A DNA stretch of 58,519 nucleotides from assembly GCF_004342485.1 (NCBI RefSeq), contig NZ_SMBU01000033.1:1-58519 (forward strand), read 5' to 3'. The DNA comes from Roseateles saccharophilus (GTDB lineage: Bacteria > Pseudomonadota > Gammaproteobacteria > Burkholderiales > Burkholderiaceae_C). Under the pieces are notes generated by a model. It saw only the letters and a list, made by a program, of their open reading frames with translations, was not told where the DNA came from and did not search any database. The translations under genes were made by a program, and so were the position numbers. Positions 30,028 to 39,289 of the stretch are shown one piece after another (the stretch's first letter is position 1; every line of letters begins with the position of its first letter).

Positions 30028-32397
30028 ATGTCCGCTCCCCGCCTGCTGCCGGTCGCCCTGGCCGCGCTGAGCTTGTTCCAGATCGAAGCGGCGCTGGCAC
30101 AGGAGGCCCCGCCGGCGACCGATCGCTCGGTCCTTGAAACGGTCGTCGTGACCTCGCAGAAGCGCCTGGAAGACGTGCGCAAGGTGCCGCTCAGCGTCAC
30201 GGCCATCGGTGGCGATGCGCTCAAGGAAACCCAGATCACCGACATCACCGACCTGACGCGCAACGTGCCGAATGTCTCGTTCAACAGCCAGGGCGGTGCC
30301 GGCCTGTCGACGATCGAAATCCGTGGTGTCAGTTCGCAGGCCGGCTCGGCCACCGTGGGCGTCTATCTCGACGACGTCTCGCTGACCACGCGCAATCTCT
30401 ACAGCCAGGGCACGGCCGAGCCGCGCTTCTTCGACATCGAGCGCGTCGAGGTGCTGCGCGGTCCGCAGGGCACGCTCTACGGCGCCGGTTCGTTGGGTGG
30501 CACGCTGCGCTTCATCAGCAAGGCGCCCAGCCTGCGTGGCACCACGGTCGACGTGCATGCGGAAGTGTCGAGCACCAGCCATGGCGGCACCAACTACATG
30601 GGCCAGGCGGTGCTCAATCTGCCGCTCAAGACCGACCAGGCGGCGCTGCGCATCGGCGTCCAGTCCGGGCACGACAGCGGCTATATCGATCAAGTCGACC
30701 CCAAGACGCTGGCCGTCATCGACAGGGGCATCAACAAGGTCGACTGGAGCGTGCTCAAGGCTGCACTCAAGGTCAAGATCAACAACGACTGGAGCATCAC
30801 GCCGGCGCTGTTCTACCAGGTCAACAAGACCGCCGACATCGATGCCGCCTATCTGAGCGTGGGTGGCTACCAGCAGTACAACGCCGGCGTCCCGCTGGCC
30901 CCTTTCCAGACCTCCAAGATCGTCAAGGAGCCGGGCAAGGACACGCTCAGCCTGCCCTCGCTGCTGGTCAATGGCGATCTGGGCTTTGCCGACTTCACCG
31001 GGCTCATCAACCGCTACGACCGCAAGTTCAACCGCACCCAGGACGGCACCAACGTCAACTCCAGCTATATCGGCAGCCTGATCACCAACCCCACGGTCGC
31101 CAATATCGTCACCTACCTGCCCTCGGCGGTCTATCTCGACAACAAGATCGGGCAGAACTCGCTGGAGCTGCGCCTCGCCTCCAAGGACGTGACACCCGGC
31201 GGCCTGCCGATCACCTGGGTGGCGGGCTTCTTCAGCGCCCAGACCAAGACCGACGTGACGGACAACGAACCGGTCTTCGGCATCAACAAGGCCTTCTCGA
31301 GCAATGGCGCGAACATCTACGACCCGAATCAGTGGTCGTCGGGCGCGGGCATCTTTGACAACGCCTTCCCGAACGACAACTCCTATTTCAGCGCCCGCCA
31401 CTACAACACCAAGCAGAACTCGGTGTTCGGCGAGCTCACCTATCACGCCGCGGCGGACGTGCGCCTGATTGCTGGCCTGCGCTATCTGCAGGCCACCGAA
31501 GACTTCCACCGCGAAGGCGACTTCTTCTTCGCCGGCGGCCCCTCCACGACTGCGGTTTCGAGCAAGGCCAACAAGCTGACGCCACGTTTCGCCATGGACT
31601 GGGACGTGGACAAGAACAACACGCTCTACGTGAATGTGGCCGAAGGTTTCCGTCTGGGCGGCGCCAACCGCCCCATCCCGCTCAGCATCCAGGGCAATGT
31701 CGACGATCTCGCCAAGCTGGGCCTGAAGGCTGCTCCGGCCTCATTCGCGCCCGATTCGCTGTGGAGCTACGAGCTCGGCACCAAGTCGCGCCTGCTCGAC
31801 AACCGGGTGACCCTGAACGCTGCGATCTATCACATCAACTGGAAGAACATCCAGCAGGACGTCTATCTGCCGACGGCCGGCTTCGACTTCGAGACCAACG
31901 TCGGCCGTGCGACCAGTGACGGCGTCGAGCTGGAGCTGCGGGCGCGCGTGACACCCGACTTCACGTTCAGCGCCGGCGGGGGCTACAACCACGCCGTGTT
32001 CGCCGAGGACGTGCCCTTCCTGGGTGTGGACGCCCAGGGCCTGCCCAATGTGCGCAAGGGCGACCATGTGGTCGGCGTGCCGGAGTACAGCATCAAGATC
32101 GGCGGCGAATACCAGTTCCGCCTCGCCGACATGGACTCGGTGATCCGCCTCAACGTCCAGCGTACCGGCAAGAGCAATGGCTCCCTGGTGCGGACCGACC
32201 CCGACTACAACCGCCCCGGCTACACCACCGTGGACGCGAGCTGGGGCCTGACGGCGGGCAGGTGGGACATCAACCTCTCGGTCAAGAACCTGACCAACAA
32301 CCGCACCATCCTGCAAAAGCCGAATATCCAGTCGGTCAGCGAAGCCTTCTATCTGCGGCCGCGCACCATCGGCCTCGGGGTGAGTTCCTCGTTCTGA
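30028..32397 (+). CDS. TonB-dependent outer membrane receptor
   Basis: 789 aa. Signal peptide (cleavage after EAALA), TonB box-like LETVVVTSQKR, plug domain (about 35-150, with IEIRGVSS, VGVYLDDV and FFDIERVEVLRGPQGTLYGAGSLGGTL-type block) and a 22-strand barrel ending in SSSF with terminal Phe. GGAG at 30019-30022 sets the ATG. The style (VPLSVTAI, PEYSIKIG, RPRTIGLGVS) is that of the receptors related to those for complex organic ligands rather than classical siderophore receptors, but the ligand cannot be told. No ExbB/ExbD or sigma/anti-sigma pair is adjacent. Confidence 0.93.
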   Translation: MSAPRLLPVALAALSLFQIEAALAQEAPPATDRSVLETVVVTSQKRLEDVRKVPLSVTAIGGDALKETQITDITDLTRNVPNVSFNSQGGAGLSTIEIRGVSSQAGSATVGVYLDDVSLTTRNLYSQGTAEPRFFDIERVEVLRGPQGTLYGAGSLGGTLRFISKAPSLRGTTVDVHAEVSSTSHGGTNYMGQAVLNLPLKTDQAALRIGVQSGHDSGYIDQVDPKTLAVIDRGINKVDWSVLKAALKVKINNDWSITPALFYQVNKTADIDAAYLSVGGYQQYNAGVPLAPFQTSKIVKEPGKDTLSLPSLLVNGDLGFADFTGLINRYDRKFNRTQDGTNVNSSYIGSLITNPTVANIVTYLPSAVYLDNKIGQNSLELRLASKDVTPGGLPITWVAGFFSAQTKTDVTDNEPVFGINKAFSSNGANIYDPNQWSSGAGIFDNAFPNDNSYFSARHYNTKQNSVFGELTYHAAADVRLIAGLRYLQATEDFHREGDFFFAGGPSTTAVSSKANKLTPRFAMDWDVDKNNTLYVNVAEGFRLGGANRPIPLSIQGNVDDLAKLGLKAAPASFAPDSLWSYELGTKSRLLDNRVTLNAAIYHINWKNIQQDVYLPTAGFDFETNVGRATSDGVELELRARVTPDFTFSAGGGYNHAVFAEDVPFLGVDAQGLPNVRKGDHVVGVPEYSIKIGGEYQFRLADMDSVIRLNVQRTGKSNGSLVRTDPDYNRPGYTTVDASWGLTAGRWDINLSVKNLTNNRTILQKPNIQSVSEAFYLRPRTIGLGVSSSF

Positions 32398-32434
32398 GCG
32401 GCCGGGCGGCCTGCCGCCTGGGACAATCGGGCGG

Positions 32435-33037
32435 ATGGACCACAGTTTTCTCTCCGCCCTGATCCTGCTGCTGCTGGTGCTGGACCCGCTCGGCAGCCTG
32501 CCCATCTTCATTCCCATCATGCGTGCGGTGCCCAAGGAGCGCCGCACGCGCGTGGCCGTGCGCGAGGTGGGCATCGCCTTCTGCGTGCTGTTCGCCTTCA
32601 TGTTCGTCGGCGACAGCTTCCTGCAGGTCATGCACCTGTCGGAGCGCTCGCTGGAGGTGGCCGGCGGCGTGATCCTGATGATCATCGCCATCCGCATGAT
32701 CTTCGGCAGCTCGGGCGAGTCGGCCTACGGCCTGGAGTCGGGCAAGGAGCCGCTGATCTTCCCGCTGGCCGTGCCGCTGCTGGCCGGGCCTTCGGCGATG
32801 GCCACGGTGCTGCTGCTGGCGTCGCGCCAGCCGGATCGCATCTACGAGTGGATAGGCGCGCTCAGCACCGCGATGCTGATCTCGGGCCTGACGCTGGTGA
32901 TGGCCGATCGCATCCGCAAGCTGCTGGGCGATTCGGTCGTCTCGGCCATCGAGAAGCTGATGGGCCTGGTGCTGACGGCGATCGCCGTCGAGATGGTGCT
33001 GGCCGGCCTGAAGCGCTACTTCATCGGCGGCTTGTGA
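32435..33037 (+). CDS. MarC/YhgN-family integral membrane protein
   Basis: 200 aa with six predicted helices. LLLVLDPLGSLPIFIPI at the start, FPLAVPLLAGPSAMATVLLLAS in the middle and LGLVLTAIAVEMVLAGLK-like end are the family signature. The family was once linked to multiple antibiotic resistance but its role is unresolved. Begins 37 bp after the receptor stop. Confidence 0.9.
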   Translation: MDHSFLSALILLLLVLDPLGSLPIFIPIMRAVPKERRTRVAVREVGIAFCVLFAFMFVGDSFLQVMHLSERSLEVAGGVILMIIAIRMIFGSSGESAYGLESGKEPLIFPLAVPLLAGPSAMATVLLLASRQPDRIYEWIGALSTAMLISGLTLVMADRIRKLLGDSVVSAIEKLMGLVLTAIAVEMVLAGLKRYFIGGL

Positions 33038-33077
33038 GAGCCCCCAGGGCCGGGCGGCGCCCGGCCCGCCCCCCGAG

Positions 33078-33122
33078 GGGGTCAAGAAACCTTGGGGCGG
33101 CCCGGCGGTTTCTTGTGACCCC
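33078..33122. repeat. Long stem-loop after the MarC gene
   Basis: GGGTC-AAGAAACC (about 33079-33091) can pair with GGTTTCTTG-TGACCC (33107-33122), with a 2-nt bulge and a loop of about 15 nt. It lies between convergent genes and may stop transcription or be a dispersed repeat; there is no clear T-run on the plus strand. Confidence 0.5.
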
Positions 33123-33143
33123 GGGGCCGGCCAGCGCGCCGGC

Positions 33144-33290
33144 TCACTTGTTCTTCTTGGCTTCCTTGCCCTTGGGCAGGACGGCCGTCATCGGCGCGAC
33201 CGGACGGTCGGAGCCGGCCGCCTTGCCCGGCCCGGTATCCTTTTTGGGCTTCTTGGTCATTTTGTTGCTGCGTTGTTCGGTGTTCGCCAT
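33144..33290 (-). CDS. Small Lys-rich protein, 48 aa, unknown function
   Basis: Reads MANTEQRSNKMTKKPKK at the start and ends KGKEAKKNK; Lys accounts for about a quarter of residues, with a Pro/Gly/Ala centre. The support for it being real is a strong GGAGG (complement of 33295-33299) at ideal spacing before ATG 33290. It is basic and probably disordered, perhaps nucleic acid-binding, but that is only composition. Convergent with MarC and downstream of the GNAT gene on the same strand (42 bp). Confidence 0.65.
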   Translation of the reverse strand: MANTEQRSNKMTKKPKKDTGPGKAAGSDRPVAPMTAVLPKGKEAKKNK

Positions 33291-33332
33291 GAGTCCTCCG
33301 TGCAAGGGGGTTGAAGAAGAGAGAAGGCTGCA

Positions 33333-33884
33333 CTATGCCTCAGCGTCGTACTTTGCCTTGGCCGGGCTCGCGGCCCATTGCTCTGCGCTGACGTCGTAGC
33401 GCTTGCAGTCCATGTCATACCAGCAGCCCAGGCCGGTGCAGCGCATGCCCAGGCGCTCCATGACGGTGGAGGAGGGCGTGTTCGCGGGCTGGCAGACGGC
33501 GCAGACGAGGTCGGGCTTCAGCGTCGCAAAGGCCCAGCCAACCATGTGGCGGGCCGCCTCGCTGGCATAGCCCTGGCCCCAGGCGTCCTGGCGCAGCCGC
33601 CAGCCGGTTTCCAGCGGGCCGCTCGGGTCCCGGTTCAGGTGCTGGATGCAGCCGCTGCCGATCAGCTCGCCATCGTCCGTGCGGATGAAGGCCCACCAGG
33701 AATAGCCGAACTCGACCCAGCGGGCCTTCACGCGCTCGATCATGGACCGGGTGTCCTCGGGCGTGTCGGGGCGGCCGGTGATGTAGCGCATGACGACCGG
33801 GTCGCGGTTCAGCCGGTGCAGGCCGTCGAAATGGCGGTCTTCCAGGGGTTCGAGGCGCAGGCGGGGCGTGGTCAGCTGGGTCAT
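33333..33884 (-). CDS. GNAT acetyltransferase, RimJ/RimL type
   Basis: 183 aa. LTTPRLRLEPLEDRHFDGL start, GSGCIQHL, ETGWRLRQDAWGQGYASEAARHM (acetyl-CoA pyrophosphate loop QGYASEA) and NTPSSTVMERLGM are standard for the family that acetylates N-termini or small amines. The substrate is not evident. It is divergent from aceA across a 272-bp AT-rich gap. Confidence 0.88.
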   Translation of the reverse strand: MTQLTTPRLRLEPLEDRHFDGLHRLNRDPVVMRYITGRPDTPEDTRSMIERVKARWVEFGYSWWAFIRTDDGELIGSGCIQHLNRDPSGPLETGWRLRQDAWGQGYASEAARHMVGWAFATLKPDLVCAVCQPANTPSSTVMERLGMRCTGLGCWYDMDCKRYDVSAEQWAASPAKAKYDAEA

Positions 33885-34069
33885 GTAGGTTCCAGTGGAG
33901 CGGCTTCGGCGATTCTGAAACGGTGGACTCTCACGATTCGAAAGTCACCTTCCATATCGTGAAAGCACGACCATGCTGCGCTGCCGCAAGATTTCTCATT
34001 ATGGTGAATTGCGTTTTACGATTTGAAAATATCTATTTAAGTCATTGTTTTTAAACATGAAAGTTTTTT

Positions 34070-34083
34070 GTCTTATATAAGAC
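34070..34083. promoter_or_regulatory. Perfect 14-bp palindrome in the aceA promoter region
   Basis: GTCTTATATAAGAC is fully self-complementary and sits in the AT-rich tract 74 bp before the aceA ATG. TATATA in its centre (34074-34079) could serve as the -10 element, with TTAAAC (34051-34056) 17 bp upstream as a poor -35, so a dimeric repressor bound here would block RNA polymerase. The regulator is not identified; a GntR-family regulator of acetate or dicarboxylate metabolism is my guess. Confidence 0.65.
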
Positions 34084-34156
34084 TTGGGCCTTCCATGGGT
34101 GGGTCGACAGGCTTAGGCTTGAGCCATCGGTTTTCGATGTTTTGCAAGGAGCTTCC

Positions 34157-35455
<1,299 letters not shown>

Positions 35456-35523
35456 AGCCAGCCCGCAAGGCTGAGCTCGACCGAGCAAGGATCAATCAGG
35501 CAACGTCAACTCCTGATCTTTAC

Positions 35524-35547
35524 GGCCCGCCTCTGGCGGGCCTTTTT
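35524..35547 (+). terminator. Intrinsic terminator of aceA
   Basis: Perfect 8-bp stem GGCCCGCC-TCT-GGCGGGCC followed directly by TTTTT, 68 bp after the aceA stop. Textbook rho-independent form. Confidence 0.9.
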
Positions 35548-35587
35548 CGTCATGCCGCCGTCACACGCAGTTCACACACTGCGGGGC

Positions 35588-36412
35588 ATGAACAACACAA
35601 CAACAAAAACAAAGTTCAGTCTGCTGCAGCGTGCGAAGGCCTGGTGGGCCTTGCAGCGGGACCTCAACCAGCAGATCGCCGCCCGCAAGGCCTGCCCACG
35701 GGCCACCCGGGCCGCCGACGCGATCCTGCCCGCGGTCCGCACCGCCTGGGTCGCTCAGGCGCCCGAGGAATTCCCGGGCTTGCCCGTCGACGACGGCGCC
35801 TGGCTGCGCTGTGCCATCGGCCTCGCGCAGTTCTTCGAGGTCTGCCGGCTACAGCAGGCCCAGGGACCCTGTGCGCTGCCGAGCAAGGGGGCGGATTCGG
35901 TCTGGCATGTGTGGCTCAGGCTCGACCCTGCAGGCCTCGCGGCCTGGCAGCAGGCCCACTTCGGCCGCAGCTTCGATCATCGTGAGGCCGAAGTCCTGGG
36001 CGCGCCGCTCGACGAGGGCATCGCGCGCTGCTGGGCCGGCGCCTGCCGCAGCCAGGGGCTGAGCGTGTTCGGCCCACGGCTGCCGTTGCTGTTCGCGCTC
36101 GACGGCCAGCTGGGCCTGCCCACCGGCTGGGCCTACCGCCATGAACGCGGCGTGCTCGTGCATCGGCAGATCGACGGCTTCGGCCTGGCCAGTGGCGAGG
36201 CCGTCCCGCACGCGGTCGTGGCCGCCGCCGGGTTGCTGACCCTGGGCCTGGCCACCCAGGCCGAATTGCGCGCACATCGCCGCCGCGATGACGGCGGCTC
36301 GGGCTGCGGCGGCAGCTGCGGCTCAGGCTCGGACGGCGGTGGCTGCGACGGTGGCGGCAGCAGCTGTGGGTCTAGCTGCGGCTCGGGTTGCGGCGGCGGC
36401 TGCGGGAGCTGA
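35588..36412 (+). CDS. Unknown protein with Gly/Cys/Ser-rich C-terminal tail
   Basis: 274 aa from ATG 35588. No signal peptide. The first part is rich in Ala, Trp and Gln with single Cys residues and a SVWHVWLRLDPAGLAAW block that recalls the DEVWH...R segment of glycine-rich-domain proteins, at low similarity. The last 39 residues (about 236-274) are almost only Gly, Ser, Cys and Asp with seven Cys (GGSGCGGSCGSGSDGG and so on). The tail could bind metal or be a substrate for crosslinking, or be simply disordered. No modifying enzyme is adjacent. Starts 40 bp after the aceA terminator, so it has its own promoter. Confidence 0.75.
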   Translation: MNNTTTKTKFSLLQRAKAWWALQRDLNQQIAARKACPRATRAADAILPAVRTAWVAQAPEEFPGLPVDDGAWLRCAIGLAQFFEVCRLQQAQGPCALPSKGADSVWHVWLRLDPAGLAAWQQAHFGRSFDHREAEVLGAPLDEGIARCWAGACRSQGLSVFGPRLPLLFALDGQLGLPTGWAYRHERGVLVHRQIDGFGLASGEAVPHAVVAAAGLLTLGLATQAELRAHRRRDDGGSGCGGSCGSGSDGGGCDGGGSSCGSSCGSGCGGGCGS

Positions 36413-36423
36413 CCCGTCCGCGC

Positions 36424-37971
36424 TCAGGAGCGCGCCACCTTGAAGGTGTCGACCGCGCCTGCCAGCGCCTGGGCCTGGTCGCGCAGGCTCTCGGCCGCCG
36501 CGGTGGACTGCTCCACCAGCGCCGCGTTCTGCTGCGTGACCTGGTCGAGCTGGGCGATGGCGATGTTGACCTGGGCGATGCCGTCGGACTGCTCCGTGGT
36601 GGCCGTCGTGATCTCGCCCATGATGTCCTTCACGCGCTGCACGGCGCCCACCAACTCGTCCATGGTGCTGCCCGCCTCGGCCACCAGGCGCGAGCCGGCC
36701 TCCACGCGTTCCACGCTGCTGCCGATCAGGGTCTTGATCTCCTTGGCGGCGTCGGCGCTGCGGCCTGCCAGCGAGCGCACCTCGCCGGCCACGACCGCAA
36801 AGCCGCGGCCCTGCTCGCCGGCCCGCGCCGCCTCGACGGCGGCGTTCAGCGCCAGGATATTGGTCTGGAAGGCGATGCCGTCGATGGTGCCGATGATGTC
36901 GGCGATCTTGCGCGAGCTGGTGTTGATCTCGTCCATCGTGCTGACGACCTGGGCCACCACCTCGCCGCCGCGCTGGGCGATGCTGGCGGCCGACACGGCC
37001 AGCGTGTTGGCCTGGCTGGCCGATGCGGCCGAGTGCTGCACGGTGCCGGTCAGCTCCTCCATCGCGCTGGCGGTTTCCTCCAGGCTGGAGGCGGCCTTTT
37101 CGGTGCGCGCGCTCAGGTCATGGTTGCCGCTGGCGATCTCGGCTGCGGCCGTGTTGATCGACTCCGCCACGTCGCGGATGCCGCCGATCGTGCTGGACAG
37201 CGATTCGCGCATGCGGCGCAGCGTCGTCTGCAACTGGCCGATCTCGTCGGCGCGAGCGGCCATGCCCTGGCCCGAACGCATCAGGTTGCCGTCGGCCACG
37301 CGCTCGGCCAGCTCGTTGGCGGCCGCCAGCGGGGCGGTGATGTTCCTGGTGATGCTCCAGGCCGCCGCGGCGCCAAGCGCCAGCATGACGGCGCCCAGCG
37401 CCAGCAACAGCATGCGGCTGTTGCCGGCGGCGGCATCGATGTCGTTGGCCGTCTTGTCGATCTCGGCGCGCTGGTGGTCGAGGAAGTCCTGCATCCGCGC
37501 GAGGTAGACCTTGGAGGCCGGAATGAAGCTGTCCACCAGCAGCTTGTCGGCCTGTTCGGCCTGGCCGTCCTGCTTCAGCTTGACGATCTCCTCCCGCGCG
37601 CCGATGTAGGTCTGCCGGGCCTTGCCGACCTGGTCGAACAGCGCCTGCTCCTCGGGTGAGCGGATCAGCCCCTTGATGCGCTCCATCAGCTCGCCGGCCT
37701 GTTTGCTCGACTGCGCCTGGTCGTCGGCGAAAAGCTGCACCAGCGACGTGTCGGAACTCTTGGCGATCGCGATCGTGCGGCGCACGCCGGCATTGATGTT
37801 GCGGTTCCAGTCGGAGATCAGCCTCTCCTTGGCGAGCGGCTCGTCCATCATCTGCCGCGTCGCGGCGGCCGTGGACGCCAGCCGCCAGCTGGACAGGCCG
37901 ATCACGCAGGCCGCCAGCGCCAGCACCAGCGCAAACCCCGCGGCCAGTCTCTGTCCAATGGAAAGTCTCAT
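36424..37971 (-). CDS. Methyl-accepting chemotaxis protein with 4HB sensor
   Basis: 515 aa. TM1 (about 9-30), periplasmic four-helix-bundle sensor (about 35-185), TM2 (about 187-207), HAMP (about 208-262) and a signalling domain with the hairpin tip [20 protein letters not shown] and [20 protein letters not shown]. It ends in KVARS without a CheR tether. A hairpin GGGCCCT-CTGC-AGGGCCC (37996-38013) lies just upstream. Convergent with the Gly/Cys-tail gene at 11 bp. Confidence 0.95.
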   Translation of the reverse strand: MRLSIGQRLAAGFALVLALAACVIGLSSWRLASTAAATRQMMDEPLAKERLISDWNRNINAGVRRTIAIAKSSDTSLVQLFADDQAQSSKQAGELMERIKGLIRSPEEQALFDQVGKARQTYIGAREEIVKLKQDGQAEQADKLLVDSFIPASKVYLARMQDFLDHQRAEIDKTANDIDAAAGNSRMLLLALGAVMLALGAAAAWSITRNITAPLAAANELAERVADGNLMRSGQGMAARADEIGQLQTTLRRMRESLSSTIGGIRDVAESINTAAAEIASGNHDLSARTEKAASSLEETASAMEELTGTVQHSAASASQANTLAVSAASIAQRGGEVVAQVVSTMDEINTSSRKIADIIGTIDGIAFQTNILALNAAVEAARAGEQGRGFAVVAGEVRSLAGRSADAAKEIKTLIGSSVERVEAGSRLVAEAGSTMDELVGAVQRVKDIMGEITTATTEQSDGIAQVNIAIAQLDQVTQQNAALVEQSTAAAESLRDQAQALAGAVDTFKVARS

Positions 37972-38091
37972 TTTTCTTGTCCTCGCAATGATGTCGGGCC
38001 CTCTGCAGGGCCCGCAACATGCTAGTGGCGCGAGCGGGCCGTGTCGCGCGAATACTCGCGCAAACCGGCCAGACTGCTCGCGAAGCCCGCG

Positions 38092-39231
38092 TCAGCGCGA
38101 GGCGGCCAGCATCGCCAGATAGTCCGCGGCGCTGGCCAGGCGTGGGTTGGTCTTGTGGCAGTGGTCGGGCAGGGCGTGCTCGACGATGCGTGCGTCCAGC
38201 TCCGGCCCCACGCCCATCGCGGCCAGGCCGGCGGGCAGGCCCAGGCGGGCGTTCATCGCCGTGATGGCGTCGGCCACGGCGTCGGCATCGCGGCCGGGCA
38301 GGTCCATGGCCTGGGCCAGGCGCTCGATGCGCCGCTCGCGCCTCACGCTGTCCGCTGCGGCATTGAAGCGGATGACGGCCGGCAGGAAGACCGCGTTCAG
38401 CGTTCCGTGGTGCAGGCGCGGGTTGATGCCGCCCAGCGAGTGGCTCAACGAATGCACGCAGCCCAGGCCCTTCTGGAAGGCCAGCGCGCCATGCAGGCTG
38501 GCGCACATCATGTCCAGGCGCGCATCGCGGTCCTGGCCGTCGCGCGTGGCGCGCTCGATGGCGCCCCAGCCACGGCGCAGGCCTTCCAGCGCGATGCCAT
38601 CGGCCGGCGGGTTGAAGGCCGGTGCGAGGAAGGTCTCGATGCAGTGGGCGATGGCGTCCATGCCGGTTGCTGCGGTCAGCGCCGACGGCAGCTTCAGCGT
38701 CAGCGCCGGGTCGCAGATGGCGGCCTTGGGCAGCAGCTCCCAGTTGTGGAAGCCCAGCTTGCGGCCGTCGTCCACGATGACGATGGCGCCGCGCGCCACC
38801 TCGCTGCCGGTGCCGGCCGTCGTCGGCACGGCGATCAGCGGCAGCACCGCGGGCGTGATGCGGCCGGCGCCGCCCTCGATGGTCGCGTAATGCGTCAGCG
38901 GCCCCTCATGCGTGGCCGCGATGGCGACGCCCTTGGCCAGGTCCATGCTGGAGCCGCCGCCGACGGCGATGAGGCCATCGCAGCCCGCGTCCCTGGCGGC
39001 CTGCACGGCCAGGCGCACGGCGGCCTCGGTCGGGTTGGCGGGCGTCTGGTCGAAGACGGGTGGCTTCGCGGCGAAGGCGGCCAGCGCCTCGTCCAGCACG
39101 CCAGCGGCGCGCACGCCCGCGTCGGTGATGACCAAGGGGCGGCGGATGCCGATGCGTTCGCACTCGGCCGGCAGCAGCCGGCTGGCGCCGAACTCGAGCT
39201 CGATGCGGGTCAGGTAGAGGATCTGGGCCAT
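38092..39231 (-). CDS. Iron-containing alcohol dehydrogenase
   Basis: 379 aa type III ADH. GGGSSMDLAKG binds NAD; PTTAGTGSEV is conserved; Asp and His metal ligands fall in TGMDAIAHCIE and in HSLSHSLGG...HHG. Family members oxidise or reduce short alcohols, maleylacetate or phosphonates; the substrate here is open. ATG at 39231; divergent from the S10 peptidase gene with 58 bp between. Confidence 0.92.
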   Translation of the reverse strand: MAQILYLTRIELEFGASRLLPAECERIGIRRPLVITDAGVRAAGVLDEALAAFAAKPPVFDQTPANPTEAAVRLAVQAARDAGCDGLIAVGGGSSMDLAKGVAIAATHEGPLTHYATIEGGAGRITPAVLPLIAVPTTAGTGSEVARGAIVIVDDGRKLGFHNWELLPKAAICDPALTLKLPSALTAATGMDAIAHCIETFLAPAFNPPADGIALEGLRRGWGAIERATRDGQDRDARLDMMCASLHGALAFQKGLGCVHSLSHSLGGINPRLHHGTLNAVFLPAVIRFNAAADSVRRERRIERLAQAMDLPGRDADAVADAITAMNARLGLPAGLAAMGVGPELDARIVEHALPDHCHKTNPRLASAADYLAMLAASR

Positions 39232-39289
39232 GTCGGGCGCTCCGCAATGTCTTCCTGCATGGTAGTGGGCGCTGTCTAGACTTGCCGTC

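Noticed and set aside
36295-36412. Gly/Ser/Cys coding tract considered as a non-coding tandem repeat
   Set aside because: The frame is continuous with the upstream protein and the unit length is irregular.
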